Source of the DNA: Paracoccus zhejiangensis
GTDB taxonomy: Bacteria > Pseudomonadota > Alphaproteobacteria > Rhodobacterales > Rhodobacteraceae
DNA: 64,000 nucleotides
Direction: 5' to 3'
NCBI RefSeq assembly: GCF_002847445.1
Contig: NZ_CP025433.1
Coordinates: forward strand, 62,001-126,000
Below are positions 36,889 through 45,394 of this stretch, one piece after another. The position numbers were made by a program, and so were the translations under genes. The notes under the pieces were generated by a model. The model did not search any database. It was not told the DNA's origin and saw only the letters and a program-made list of their open reading frames with translations. Position 1 is the stretch's first letter, and each line of letters opens with the position of its first letter.

Positions 36889-38001
36889 TTAGGCCGCCGT
36901 CCACATTCCACCCGCCCCATTCGAGCGGACACACGCGCGGATGAAACGCATTCCTGCAAGTCCGTCCTCGGCGGTAGCCAGCGCTCGCGTCGACGCCAAG
37001 CCCTTACCTTCGATCAGATCCGCCGCATCGGCGTATAGAGTTGCGAACGCCTCCAGATAGCCCTCGGGATGGCCGGACGGTATGCGGCTTGGCGTTTGGG
37101 TCAAGCCGTCACCGCGGCGCAGCAGGCGGGTCGTGTCGCCAAGCGGGGTGAATTCGAGCAGATCAGGGTCTTCCTGATCCCATGCCAGCCCCCCCCTTTC
37201 GCCGGCGATGCGGAACCGCAGCGCGTTTTTGGTGCCGGGGGCGATCTGGCTTGCCCAGATCATCCCCTTCGCGCCGCCGTCGAAACGCAAGAGGACTGCC
37301 GCGTTGTCATCCAGCCGCCGTCCCGGCTCGAAGGCGGTGAGGTCGGCAAGAACGGCCTGAACTCCAAGCCCCGAAACAAATGTGGCGAGATTTACGGCAT
37401 GCGTTCCGATATCCGCGATGCAGCCGCCCTCGCCCGACAAGCCGGGATCGGTGCGCCAGACGGCCTGTTTCTGCCCGCTCTGTTCAACGGGTCCGGCCAG
37501 CCAGTCCTGCAAATATTCCACCTGCACATGACGCACCGCCCCGATTGCCCCTTCGGCGATCATCCGGCGCGCCTCGCGCACCATCGGATAGCCTGTATAG
37601 GTCTGGGTCAGCACGAAGGGCACGGATGTTTCGGCTGCCAGCGCAGCCAGTTCCTCGGCCTCGGGAAGCGTCGCGGTCATCGGCTTGTCGCAGATCACTG
37701 CAATGCCTGCCCGCAGGAAGGCCGTCGCCACCTTGGCATGAAGGTGGTTCGGCGTGACGATCGCCACCGCAGCGATCCCGTCAGGACGAGCTGCCTCGGC
37801 CAAAGCCATCTGCGCGAAATCGGAATAGCTGCGGTCGGGCGCAATGCCGAGATCCGCCGCCGAAGCCGCGGCCCGTGCCGGGTCGGAGGACAGCGCCCCC
37901 GCAACCAACTCCCACCGCCCATCCAGCCTTGCGGCCATGCGGTGGACCCCGCCGATGAAGGCCCCTTGTCCTCCGCCGACCATGCCCAGTTTCAGTGTCA
38001 T
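36889..38001 (-). CDS. Gfo/Idh/MocA-family NAD(P)-dependent oxidoreductase
   Basis: These enzymes oxidise or reduce a sugar/polyol hydroxyl using a Rossmann domain. From ATG 38001 the 370-residue product opens with LKLGMVGGGQGAFIGG (dinucleotide loop), carries AVAIVTPNHLHA and the VICDKPMTATL motif (the EKP-like lysine), then a C-terminal alpha/beta half with GGCIADIGTHAVNLA where the catalytic His/Asp are expected. ATG 38001 overlaps the previous gene by four bases (ATGA). It is the last gene of the sugar operon; the second dehydrogenase is at 41878-43044. The substrate is unknown. Confidence 0.93.
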   Translation of the reverse strand: MTLKLGMVGGGQGAFIGGVHRMAARLDGRWELVAGALSSDPARAAASAADLGIAPDRSYSDFAQMALAEAARPDGIAAVAIVTPNHLHAKVATAFLRAGIAVICDKPMTATLPEAEELAALAAETSVPFVLTQTYTGYPMVREARRMIAEGAIGAVRHVQVEYLQDWLAGPVEQSGQKQAVWRTDPGLSGEGGCIADIGTHAVNLATFVSGLGVQAVLADLTAFEPGRRLDDNAAVLLRFDGGAKGMIWASQIAPGTKNALRFRIAGERGGLAWDQEDPDLLEFTPLGDTTRLLRRGDGLTQTPSRIPSGHPEGYLEAFATLYADAADLIEGKGLASTRALATAEDGLAGMRFIRACVRSNGAGGMWTAA

Positions 38002-39062
38002 GACCGGATCCCCAGCATTGCGTCCAGCACCGCCTGATCGGCCCTCCCGCCTGCGAAATCGTCGAAGGCCTGCCCCGTCACCTCGATCAGATGACGGGCG
38101 ATAAAGGGCGCACCCTCGGCGGCACCCTGCGCCGGGGATTTCAGGAAGCACTCCCATTCCATCACCGCCCAGCCGCGATAGCCGTGCTGGGTCAGCCGCG
38201 TGAAGACGGCCGGAAAATCCACCTGCCCGTCGCCAAGGCTGCGGAAACGCCCCGCCCGTTCCACCCATGGCGAATAGCCGGAATAGACGCCCTGCCGACC
38301 ATCGGGGCGGAACTCGGCGTCCTTGACGTGGAACGCCGAGATACGGTCATGATAGATGTCGATGAAGGCCAGATAATCCATCGCCTGTAACAGGAAGTGC
38401 GACGGGTCGTAGTTGATCCTCGCGCGGGGGTGTTCGGCCACGGCAGAGAGGAACCTCTCCCAGCTTGCGCCGTCGAACACATCCTCGCCGGGGTGCAGTT
38501 CGAAGCCAATATCGACACCCGCATCGTCATAGGCATCAAGGATGGGGGTCCAGCGGCGGGCAAGTTCGGCGAATGCCGTCTCGACCAGTCCGGCGGGGCG
38601 CTGCGGCCAAGGATAGAGATAGGGGAAGGCCAGCGATCCGGTGAAGCTGACCGTTCCCGAAAGCCCCAGACGCCGCGCCGCCGTTGCGGCCTTGGTCACC
38701 TGATCGACCGCCCATGCCTGCCGTGCGCCGGGATTGCCCCGCACCGTTTCCGGCGCGAAGGCATCGAAGGCCGCGTCATAGGCGGGATTCACCGCGACCA
38801 ACTGTCCTTGCAAGTGCGTGGACAATTCCGTGATGGCGATGCCCGCTTCGGCGCAAATGCCCACCACCTCGTCAGCATAGGTCTGACTTTCGGCGCAGAG
38901 GTTCAGATCGAACAACCGCCGATCCCAGGACGGGATCTGCACGCCTTTGTAGCCCAGCCCTGCCGCCCAGGCCGTGATCGCGGGCAGGCTGTCGAAGGGT
39001 GCATCATTCCCCGCGAATTGCGCCAGAAAGATGCCCGGACCCTTGATCGCACTGCCCGTCAT
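37998..39062 (-). CDS. TIM-barrel sugar phosphate isomerase/epimerase family protein
   Basis: A 354-residue xylose-isomerase-like TIM barrel (AP-endonuclease-2 superfamily). Metal-site style residues appear in FELHPGEDVFDG, INYDPSHFLLQ, AFHVKDAEFRPDG and WAVMEWECF, and each is in the expected barrel order (Glu, Asp/His, His, Glu). Such proteins act as epimerases, isomerases or dehydratases on sugars and inositol derivatives. It overlaps both its neighbours by four bases. A second TIM barrel, at 44350-45171, is more distant. Confidence 0.9.
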   Translation of the reverse strand: MTGSAIKGPGIFLAQFAGNDAPFDSLPAITAWAAGLGYKGVQIPSWDRRLFDLNLCAESQTYADEVVGICAEAGIAITELSTHLQGQLVAVNPAYDAAFDAFAPETVRGNPGARQAWAVDQVTKAATAARRLGLSGTVSFTGSLAFPYLYPWPQRPAGLVETAFAELARRWTPILDAYDDAGVDIGFELHPGEDVFDGASWERFLSAVAEHPRARINYDPSHFLLQAMDYLAFIDIYHDRISAFHVKDAEFRPDGRQGVYSGYSPWVERAGRFRSLGDGQVDFPAVFTRLTQHGYRGWAVMEWECFLKSPAQGAAEGAPFIARHLIEVTGQAFDDFAGGRADQAVLDAMLGIRS

Positions 39063-39358
39063 GCCGCCCTCTCCGACAGCATGGTCAGGGGCCGGATCTC
39101 CACCGGACAGGCCAGCAGACGGTCAAGCTGCGAAACCAGCGGTTGCAGATGCGGCATCGCCAGATGCGCGTCCAGCGCCGCGCGGTCGGTCCAGTTCTCG
39201 TAGAAGACAAAGACGCAAGGATCGGCAGCATCGACGTGGAAGTCGTAGCTGATGCAACCCGCCTCGGCCCGCGTCGGCGCCACTAGCGCCATCAGCAGCG
39301 ATGCCAGTTCCTCGCGCGTTTCAGGGCGGGCGGTGACGGTTCCGATGATCGTATACAT
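39059..39358 (-). CDS. antibiotic biosynthesis monooxygenase (YgiN/ABM-like) protein
   Basis: A 99-residue dimeric ferredoxin-fold ABM domain: MYTIIGTVTARPETREELASL, then ISYDFHVDAADPCVFVFYENW and AHLAMPHLQPLV, all hallmarks. Many such proteins are not involved in antibiotics and some are cofactor-free oxygenases or lyase-like accessory proteins. It overlaps the downstream epimerase gene start and lies three bases after the permease, within the sugar operon. Confidence 0.9.
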   Translation of the reverse strand: MYTIIGTVTARPETREELASLLMALVAPTRAEAGCISYDFHVDAADPCVFVFYENWTDRAALDAHLAMPHLQPLVSQLDRLLACPVEIRPLTMLSERAA

Positions 39359-39360
39359 GG

Positions 39361-40317
39361 TCAGCCCCGCTTCTGGCTCAGCGCAACGGCAAGGATGATG
39401 ATCGCGCCCTTTGCAATCAGCTGCTGGCTGAACTCCAGCCCCATCAGGATCAGGCCATTGTTGATCATCCCGATCATCAGCGCGCCGACGATGGTGCCGA
39501 TGACCGTCCCCTTGCCGCCGAACAGGCTCGTCCCGCCAAGGACGGCCGCGGCGATGACCGACAACTCATCCCCTTCGCCAAGCTGGAAGCGGCCCGATTG
39601 CAGACGGCCAGCGTAAAGCATCCCGGCCAGCGCGGCAGCGCAAGAGGACAGGACCAGCACCTTGAACTTGATGCTGCGCGTATCGATACCGGAATAGCGC
39701 GCCGCCATTTCGCCCCCGCCGGTCGCCAGCACCTTGCGGCCAAAGCCGGACCGGCGCAGCGCGACATGACCGACGCCCGCGATCACGGCCATCCAGAACA
39801 TCAGGACGGGGATCGGGCCGACCGAGCCGCCCCCGAAGATCCAGGAATAGCCGGGGGACAGGATCGGCACGGCCGCCGTGTCGGAAATCCACATGGCCAC
39901 GCCCTTGGCGATGCCCATCATGGCAAGTGTCGTCAGGAAGGACGGAATGCCGATCCGCGTCGTGAGCCAGCCGTTGAACATCCCGACGGCCAGCCCCGTC
40001 GCCAACCCGGCAAGGATGCCGCCAACAGGCCCGGCGATGGCAATCGCCATTGCAACCGTCACCGTGGTCAGCCCCGCCACCGCACCCACCGACAGGTCGA
40101 TCTCGCCCGCCGACAGCACGAAGGTCATGGCCACCGCCATCACCGCGATCATCGCGGTCTGCCGCACGATGTTCAGCAGGTTGTTCGGATTCAGGAACCC
40201 CTTGTCGTTCAGCGTCAGCGCAAAGACGATGAATATCACCACGAAGCCAATATAGATGATGTTCTGCCGCCAATTGGCGAAGAATGCCCCGGCGGGGGCG
40301 GTTGCTGCCTTAGCCAT
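39361..40317 (-). CDS. ribose/xylose-type ABC transporter permease
   Basis: A 318-residue RbsC-like permease with about nine or ten hydrophobic segments. It includes a glycine-rich LSVGAVAGLTTVTVAMAIAIAG stretch and the conserved AAAVLGGTSLFGGKGTVIGT motif of the BPD_transp_2 family. It follows the ATPase with an 8-base overlap. One permease with a two-domain ATPase implies a homodimer channel. Substrate: a sugar or polyol, not resolved from sequence. Confidence 0.95.
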   Translation of the reverse strand: MAKAATAPAGAFFANWRQNIIYIGFVVIFIVFALTLNDKGFLNPNNLLNIVRQTAMIAVMAVAMTFVLSAGEIDLSVGAVAGLTTVTVAMAIAIAGPVGGILAGLATGLAVGMFNGWLTTRIGIPSFLTTLAMMGIAKGVAMWISDTAAVPILSPGYSWIFGGGSVGPIPVLMFWMAVIAGVGHVALRRSGFGRKVLATGGGEMAARYSGIDTRSIKFKVLVLSSCAAALAGMLYAGRLQSGRFQLGEGDELSVIAAAVLGGTSLFGGKGTVIGTIVGALMIGMINNGLILMGLEFSQQLIAKGAIIILAVALSQKRG

Positions 40318-41881
40318 GGCTGGCCTCCTTGATGGTCAGGGCTTTCTGGATTTCCACCTGAAGGCGGCGCTCGGCCGCCTGCAGGGCATTTTCGGGGTTC
40401 GTCTCAGAGGGATCGTCCAGTTCGGAGCGGTCCAGCATCTGATGCGCCCGGCCATCCGCCATCACGAGGATGCGGTCGCAGGCTGTCAGCAATTCCGACA
40501 GTTCCGAGGAGATGACGATCACCCCCTTGCCAGACTGTGCCAGTTCCCGCACGAGACGGATGATCTCGGCCTTGGACCCGATATCGATTCCTGCCGTCGG
40601 TTCGTCGAGGATCAGGATCTCGGGTTCAGTAGCCAGCCACTTGCCGATCACCACCTTCTGCTGGTTTCCCCCCGACAGCGTGGACACCGCATGGTCGCGG
40701 CTTGCCGTCTTGATCGACAGTCGGGCGATCATGTCCTCGGCGATGTCACGCACGCGGCCACGGTCCACGAAACCCTTCGGCGCGATGCGCCCGATCACCG
40801 ACATGACCATGTTGTCAGCAACGCTATGCGCCGGGATGATGCCCTGCGTCGCCCGGGCCTCGGGCACCAGCGCGATGCCGTGGGCCACGGCATCGGCCGG
40901 GCGGCGGATCCCCGCTTTCATGCCCTTGATGCGGATCTCGCCCGAAACGGCGGGTTCGATACCTGCAATGACGCGGGCCAAGGCGGACCGACCGGAGCCG
41001 AGCAGGCCCGCAAGTCCCAGCACTTCCCCCCGATGCAGCGCGAAACTGACGTTCTCGGGTTTGTGCGGGCCGGTCACATTCGCAAGGTCCAGCAGAACCT
41101 CGCCCCGCGACACGTCACCCCGGGCGACATCAGCCAGCCCTTTGGATTTCTTGCCGACGATATGTTCGATCATCACGTCGATGGGCAGATCGGCCAGCGG
41201 CGCGGTGATCACATGTTTTCCATCCCGCAGGATCGTTGCGCGGTCCGCGATGCGGGCAATCTCGTCCATGCGGTGGCTGACATAGATGATCGCCACGCCC
41301 TTGGCCTTCAGCTGCCGCAGAAAGACGAACAGCCGTTCCACATCCGACACAGAAAGCGCGGTCGAAGGTTCATCGAGGATCAGCACCCGCGCATCCTGAC
41401 TGATCGCCTTTGCAATCTCGGTCAGTTGCTTCTGCCCCGCCCCCAGATCGCCGACCAGCGCGGTCGGATCAACCTCGACCTGCAACATGTCGAAGATCGC
41501 CTGCGCCCGCCGGACAGAATCGGCATCGTCGATCATCCCGCGCGCATCGCGAGCTTCGCGGGTCAGGAAGATGTTCTGCGCCACAGTCAGCGTGGGGATC
41601 AGCGACATTTCCTGAAAGTTCATGGCGATCCCTGCCGCCCGCGCCGCTTCGGGCGAGTGGGCGGCCAGTTTCTGGCCACCAACCTCGATCTCGCCCTCCT
41701 CCGGCACGTGAACGCCGTTCAGGACCTTCAGGATGGTGGACTTCCCCGCCCCGTTACCGCCAAGCAGGGCGTGGACCTCACCGGCAAACACCTCGAAATC
41801 CACTCCATCCAGCGCGCGAATGCCGCCGAAGGATTTGGAAATCCCCGTCATCCGCACGGCAACCGGGGCGGGGGCGGTCAT
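40310..41881 (-). CDS. double-domain sugar ABC transporter ATP-binding protein
   Basis: RbsA/MglA-like, 523 residues from ATG 41881. The N-terminal domain has GGNGAGKST (Walker A), LGAGQKQLTE (signature) and VLILDEPSTAL (Walker B). The C-terminal domain has a degenerate Walker A (LLGSGRSALA), but an intact LSGGNQQKVVIGK signature and ILILDEPTAGIDIG Walker B, the usual arrangement. The ATG overlaps the end of the dehydrogenase gene by four bases (41878). It pairs with the permease and the binding protein of the operon. Confidence 0.95.
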   Translation of the reverse strand: MTAPAPVAVRMTGISKSFGGIRALDGVDFEVFAGEVHALLGGNGAGKSTILKVLNGVHVPEEGEIEVGGQKLAAHSPEAARAAGIAMNFQEMSLIPTLTVAQNIFLTREARDARGMIDDADSVRRAQAIFDMLQVEVDPTALVGDLGAGQKQLTEIAKAISQDARVLILDEPSTALSVSDVERLFVFLRQLKAKGVAIIYVSHRMDEIARIADRATILRDGKHVITAPLADLPIDVMIEHIVGKKSKGLADVARGDVSRGEVLLDLANVTGPHKPENVSFALHRGEVLGLAGLLGSGRSALARVIAGIEPAVSGEIRIKGMKAGIRRPADAVAHGIALVPEARATQGIIPAHSVADNMVMSVIGRIAPKGFVDRGRVRDIAEDMIARLSIKTASRDHAVSTLSGGNQQKVVIGKWLATEPEILILDEPTAGIDIGSKAEIIRLVRELAQSGKGVIVISSELSELLTACDRILVMADGRAHQMLDRSELDDPSETNPENALQAAERRLQVEIQKALTIKEASHG

Positions 41882-43044
41882 TCCACCCGCTCCCACTTGC
41901 CGGTTTCACCCGACCGAAGCAGGGCATCGGCCACCAGTTCCGTCAGCAGACCATCCTCGAAATTCGGGCTGGGCTGCTTGCCGCTGGCAATCGCGCTGAA
42001 CAGGTCGAAGCATTCGACGATCTTCGTTTCCGAATAGCCGATGCCCAGACCGGGGATCGGCCACAGACCGCCGCCATAGGGATGGGCTGGACCAGTGTAG
42101 ACCGTGCGGAAGCCGCGTGCATCGGCGGGGTCGTCGGCGAACATCACCTGCAACTCGTCACGGCGTTCGTAGTTGAAGTGGATCGACCCCTTCGTCCCGT
42201 GGATTTCCAGCGTGATGAAGTTGTTCCGACCCCATGCGTTGCGCGTGGCCTCCAGGCTGCCGATGGCCCCGTTGCCGAAGCGCAGCATCGACACCACCTC
42301 GTCATCCACATCCACCGGAGCACGTTCGGCATCAGCGGATTTCTCCGACGCACCCAGCTTGTCCACCCCGCCCTGCTGGATGGGGCGCGTCGTGACATAG
42401 GTCTTGGTCATGGCGATCACCTCGGCAATGGGACCGACGAGGTAATGCGCAAGGTCCACCACATGGGTCCCGATATCCCCCACCGTGCCCGACCCCGCGA
42501 TCTTCTTCTGAAAGCGCCAGGACAGCGGCCCGTTCTCATCTGCCGACCAGTCCTGAAGGTAGGTGCCGCGGAAGTTCAGGATGCGGCCGATGCGGCCTTC
42601 CTCGATATATTTCTTGGCCAGCGCCACGGCGGGCGTGCGGCGGTAGTTGAAGGCCACCATGTGGATGATGCCTGCGGCCTTCGCGGCTTCGGTCATCGCG
42701 CGGGCCTCTTCCACGGTGCGGGCGAGGGGCTTTTCGCAGATGATGTGCTTGCCCGCCTTGGCGGCGGCGATGGCAATCTCGGCATGGACATTGTTCGGCG
42801 TGCAGATGTCGACCACGTCGATATCGGGCCGCTCCACCACGCTGCGCCAGTCGCTGGAGGCTTCGTCAAAGCCGAAGCGGCGGCGGGCTTCCTCGGCGGC
42901 GCCATCGGTCATGTCCACGACCACCTTGCGGTGCGGGATTGCCGGGGCGGGCCAGAAGAACATCGGCATCGAGGCATAGGCCATGGCATGCGCCTTGCCC
43001 ATGAACCCGCCACCGATCATGGCGACGTTCATCACTTTGGTCAT
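41878..43044 (-). CDS. Gfo/Idh/MocA-family oxidoreductase (second copy)
   Basis: A 388-residue dehydrogenase, opening MNVAMIGGGFMGKAHAMAY (dinucleotide-binding loop), with DICTPNNVHAEIA, ICEKPLARTVEEA (Lys in EKP) and SGTVGDIGTHVVDLAHYL (catalytic Asp/His area). ATG 43044 has a plain upstream region. It is only moderately similar to the dehydrogenase at 36889-38001, so the two probably act at different steps. Hairpins sit between it and the binding-protein gene. Related to inositol- and glucoside-3-dehydrogenase-like enzymes, but the substrate is undetermined. Confidence 0.94.
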   Translation of the reverse strand: MTKVMNVAMIGGGFMGKAHAMAYASMPMFFWPAPAIPHRKVVVDMTDGAAEEARRRFGFDEASSDWRSVVERPDIDVVDICTPNNVHAEIAIAAAKAGKHIICEKPLARTVEEARAMTEAAKAAGIIHMVAFNYRRTPAVALAKKYIEEGRIGRILNFRGTYLQDWSADENGPLSWRFQKKIAGSGTVGDIGTHVVDLAHYLVGPIAEVIAMTKTYVTTRPIQQGGVDKLGASEKSADAERAPVDVDDEVVSMLRFGNGAIGSLEATRNAWGRNNFITLEIHGTKGSIHFNYERRDELQVMFADDPADARGFRTVYTGPAHPYGGGLWPIPGLGIGYSETKIVECFDLFSAIASGKQPSPNFEDGLLTELVADALLRSGETGKWERVE

Positions 43045-43086
43045 TGTCGGTCTCCGATCTTGTGCGGGTCGCGGAAGTTGGGAAGG

Positions 43087-43161
43087 GCCGGGCCTTCACG
43101 GGCGGGGAGCAACGCCCCCAGTAAAGGCCCGGCAGGCGCACGGGGTGATAGGGACACCCCG
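43087..43161 (-). terminator. intercistronic hairpins after the binding-protein gene
   Basis: gccgggcctt (43087-43096) pairs perfectly with aaggcccggc (43124-43133). A second stem, cggggtg/caccccg, is at 43141-43161. Both lie between the binding-protein stop (43173) and the next gene start (43044) on the minus strand. This fits the pattern where a stem stabilises the abundant binding-protein message and lowers downstream expression. Confidence 0.55.
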
Positions 43162-43172
43162 CGCGTGTTCGG

Positions 43173-44294
43173 TCACTGCATCGAGGCCTTGATGTTGTCG
43201 GTCGCTTCGGTCGAGTAGACCTGCTTCCACGCGTCGAGCAGGTTGTCCTTGCTGACGGGCAGCGCAGGCAGGGCCACGAAGTCGGGCGCATCCTTGTCGA
43301 GCAGGGCGTAGCCTGCCAGCTTCGCCTCGACCACGCCGGCGTCATAGGGACGCTGTGCGCCAAGGCCCTTCATGAAGCCGCCCTGCGCCATGCTGATGGC
43401 GACGTTTTCGCCAAGGTCGACGGTGGTGATGATCAGATCATCGCGGCCATTGGCGCGGGCGGCGGCCATCACGCCTTCGGCCGGAACGTCCCAGACCGCC
43501 CAGATGCCCTTGATGTTCGGGTTCGCGGTCAGCATCGCGCCAGCCGCCTTCTCCGCATCGCCCGAGAAGTCCGGCCCGCCGATCCCCTGTTCTTCCACGA
43601 TCTTGATGTTCGGGTAGTCGCTGGCGATCGTCGCCTTGAACGCGTCATAGCGCTGCTTCGTTACGAAGAAGTCGGCGGCGTGGAACACGAGCCCGATTTC
43701 GCCCCCGTCAGGGCCAAGCGCCTTGGCCATCAGATGGGCTGCGGCGACGCCATTGCCGTAGTTGTCGGCCGAGACGACCGAGACATAGTCGGTGCCCGGA
43801 ACGAAGCCCGTCGGGACGTTGTCCATGAACACGAGCTTGGCCCCGGCCTCATGCGCGGCGCGGTAGGCGGCGGCGGTGGCGGTGGGGTCGGTCGGGATCG
43901 ACACGATGATGTCGGGCGACTGCGCCATGATGGTTTCAAGGTCGCTGACCTGCTTTTCGGGCTTGAAGCCCGCATCGGTCACGGAGATCACTTTGATCCC
44001 CATCGCGGCGAACTGGGTCTGCAGGCCGTTGATCTGCGCCTGGCTCCAGTCGTTGCCGGCGTAATGCATCACGATGGCAGCGGTGGCGCCCATCTCCTTG
44101 ATCTTGGCCAGCTCTTCATCGCTGAGCACGACATCCGAGGCGGGCGAGGGGTCTTCACCGCTCGGTCCCTTGGACAGGACGGTTTCCTGCAACTTGGCAA
44201 GCGCCGCGTCCGGATCTGCAAAGGCCGGGGCGGCGATCCCCATCAAAAGCGCAAGCGCGGTCGCCGAGCCCATGAGGCTGCGTCTGGTCATCAT
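43173..44294 (-). CDS. periplasmic sugar-binding protein of the ABC transporter
   Basis: A 373-residue type-1 periplasmic binding protein. The signal peptide MMTRRSLMGSATALALLMG with an AFA|DP cleavage marks export, probably Sec. The body has the family's alternating pattern, with TAAIVMHYAGNDWSQAQI, SPDIIVSIPTDPTATAAAYRAA, KLVFMDNVPTGFVPGTDYV and VSADNYGNGVAAAH. It is the first transporter gene and is followed by hairpins, then the dehydrogenase and ATPase. It is paralogous to the cytoplasmic product of 46762-47772. Confidence 0.95.
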   Translation of the reverse strand: MMTRRSLMGSATALALLMGIAAPAFADPDAALAKLQETVLSKGPSGEDPSPASDVVLSDEELAKIKEMGATAAIVMHYAGNDWSQAQINGLQTQFAAMGIKVISVTDAGFKPEKQVSDLETIMAQSPDIIVSIPTDPTATAAAYRAAHEAGAKLVFMDNVPTGFVPGTDYVSVVSADNYGNGVAAAHLMAKALGPDGGEIGLVFHAADFFVTKQRYDAFKATIASDYPNIKIVEEQGIGGPDFSGDAEKAAGAMLTANPNIKGIWAVWDVPAEGVMAAARANGRDDLIITTVDLGENVAISMAQGGFMKGLGAQRPYDAGVVEAKLAGYALLDKDAPDFVALPALPVSKDNLLDAWKQVYSTEATDNIKASMQ

Positions 44295-44349
44295 AACTTC
44301 TTCCTCCCAGAGAAGTGTCGGGGTTGCCCCCGTGTGGTGGGCAGGGCGT

Positions 44350-45171
44350 TCAGCCGGCGATTGCCCGGTTCAGGTAGTCCATGCTCAGCCGCGCCCCTTC
44401 GGCGGGGTCACGCCAGGAGTCGAGTTCGGTGCAGACCCAGCCCGCAAAGCCCACATCCCGCATCGCCTTCAGGATCGGCCCCGTCGGCACATCGCCGCGG
44501 TCAAGCGGGGTGAAGGCAAAGGGTTCACGCTGGAAGCCCTTGAGGTGGATGTAGGAAATCCGCTTCGCGTGGTCGCGGATCAGTTGCGCCGGATCACCAC
44601 CGGCTGCGGCCAGATGCGCCGTGTCGGGGCAGAAATCGATGGCGGTCAGGTCGAAGATCTTGGCCACTTCGCCCGGCCCTTCGACGATGGTCGACAAGTG
44701 CGGGTGGTAATGCGCCCGCAACCCCCGCGCCTCGGCCAGCGCCTTCACGCGGTCGAGGGCTGCGCCCAGCTTGTGATAATCCGGCTCGCGCGTGCCGTCG
44801 AAACGCTTGGCCCCGCCGCCCACCACCAGATGCGGCGCGCCCAGTTCGGCGGCACGGTCGGCGGCGCGCGTCACGCGGGCCAGTTCCTCGGGCAGAATGT
44901 CGTCGAAGATGAAGTTCCCGCCCGCATAGGTGGCGACCAGTTCCAGCCCGTTGTCGGCCAGAAGCTTGCGCATCTCGGCGGCGCTGTAGTCCAGCAGGTT
45001 GCCGTCGAACAGCTCCACCCCGGCATAACCAGCGGCAGCGATGTCGGCGCAGGCGCGGTCCATATCGCCGTAGGTGCGGTAGGCCAGTTGCGTGATCGAG
45101 GTGACGCCCACGGCATCGCCCCCGAGCCCCCCCCAGCAATTGGCGTGATAGGCCAGCTTCCAAGCTGTCAT
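44350..45171 (-). CDS. TIM-barrel isomerase/dehydratase (IolE-like)
   Basis: A 273-residue AP-endonuclease-2 type TIM barrel resembling inosose dehydratase/isomerase proteins. It begins WKLAYHANCWGG, has AGYAGVELFDGNLLDYS, FCPDTAHLAAAGG, YIHLKGFQREPFAF and WVCTELDSW with the metal/Glu residues in order. It is the first gene of the minus operon (55 bases before the binding protein) and is divergent from the ROK regulator, so it is probably the first target of control. Reaction not certain; inositol-like substrates are plausible. Confidence 0.88.
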   Translation of the reverse strand: MTAWKLAYHANCWGGLGGDAVGVTSITQLAYRTYGDMDRACADIAAAGYAGVELFDGNLLDYSAAEMRKLLADNGLELVATYAGGNFIFDDILPEELARVTRAADRAAELGAPHLVVGGGAKRFDGTREPDYHKLGAALDRVKALAEARGLRAHYHPHLSTIVEGPGEVAKIFDLTAIDFCPDTAHLAAAGGDPAQLIRDHAKRISYIHLKGFQREPFAFTPLDRGDVPTGPILKAMRDVGFAGWVCTELDSWRDPAEGARLSMDYLNRAIAG

Positions 45172-45295
45172 CGGTATCCCCTCCCCGTGCCGCAGGCGCT
45201 GCGGGATGGCCCGCCTTGCCTGCTTTCCTGCCGGCCTCCTCTGACCGTGGCAATTTCGTTAAGCCTAGATTCAGCTTTGGTCAATAATAAATCTG

Positions 45296-45332
45296 CTTAT
45301 GTCTGATTACTTCTGCATTTTTACAGCATAAG
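45296..45332. promoter_or_regulatory. inverted repeat in the ROK-operon divergent gap
   Basis: cttatgtctg (45296-45305) and cagcataag (45324-45332) form near-perfect inverted arms with one unpaired base, 18 bases apart, in an AT-rich stretch of the 223-base gap between the isomerase gene and the ROK gene. This is where a ROK regulator's operator would be expected. Tentative. Confidence 0.4.
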
Positions 45333-45394
45333 TTTTTCCTTGAACGGCAGAAGGACGCCCTTTATCCCTTCTGAAACCCTGCAAGGACGCGATT

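Noticed and set aside
40256..43218. Two long plus-strand frames (593 and 602 residues) over the transporter operon
   Set aside because: Antisense shadows of the ABC ATPase and dehydrogenase genes, whose motifs are unambiguous.
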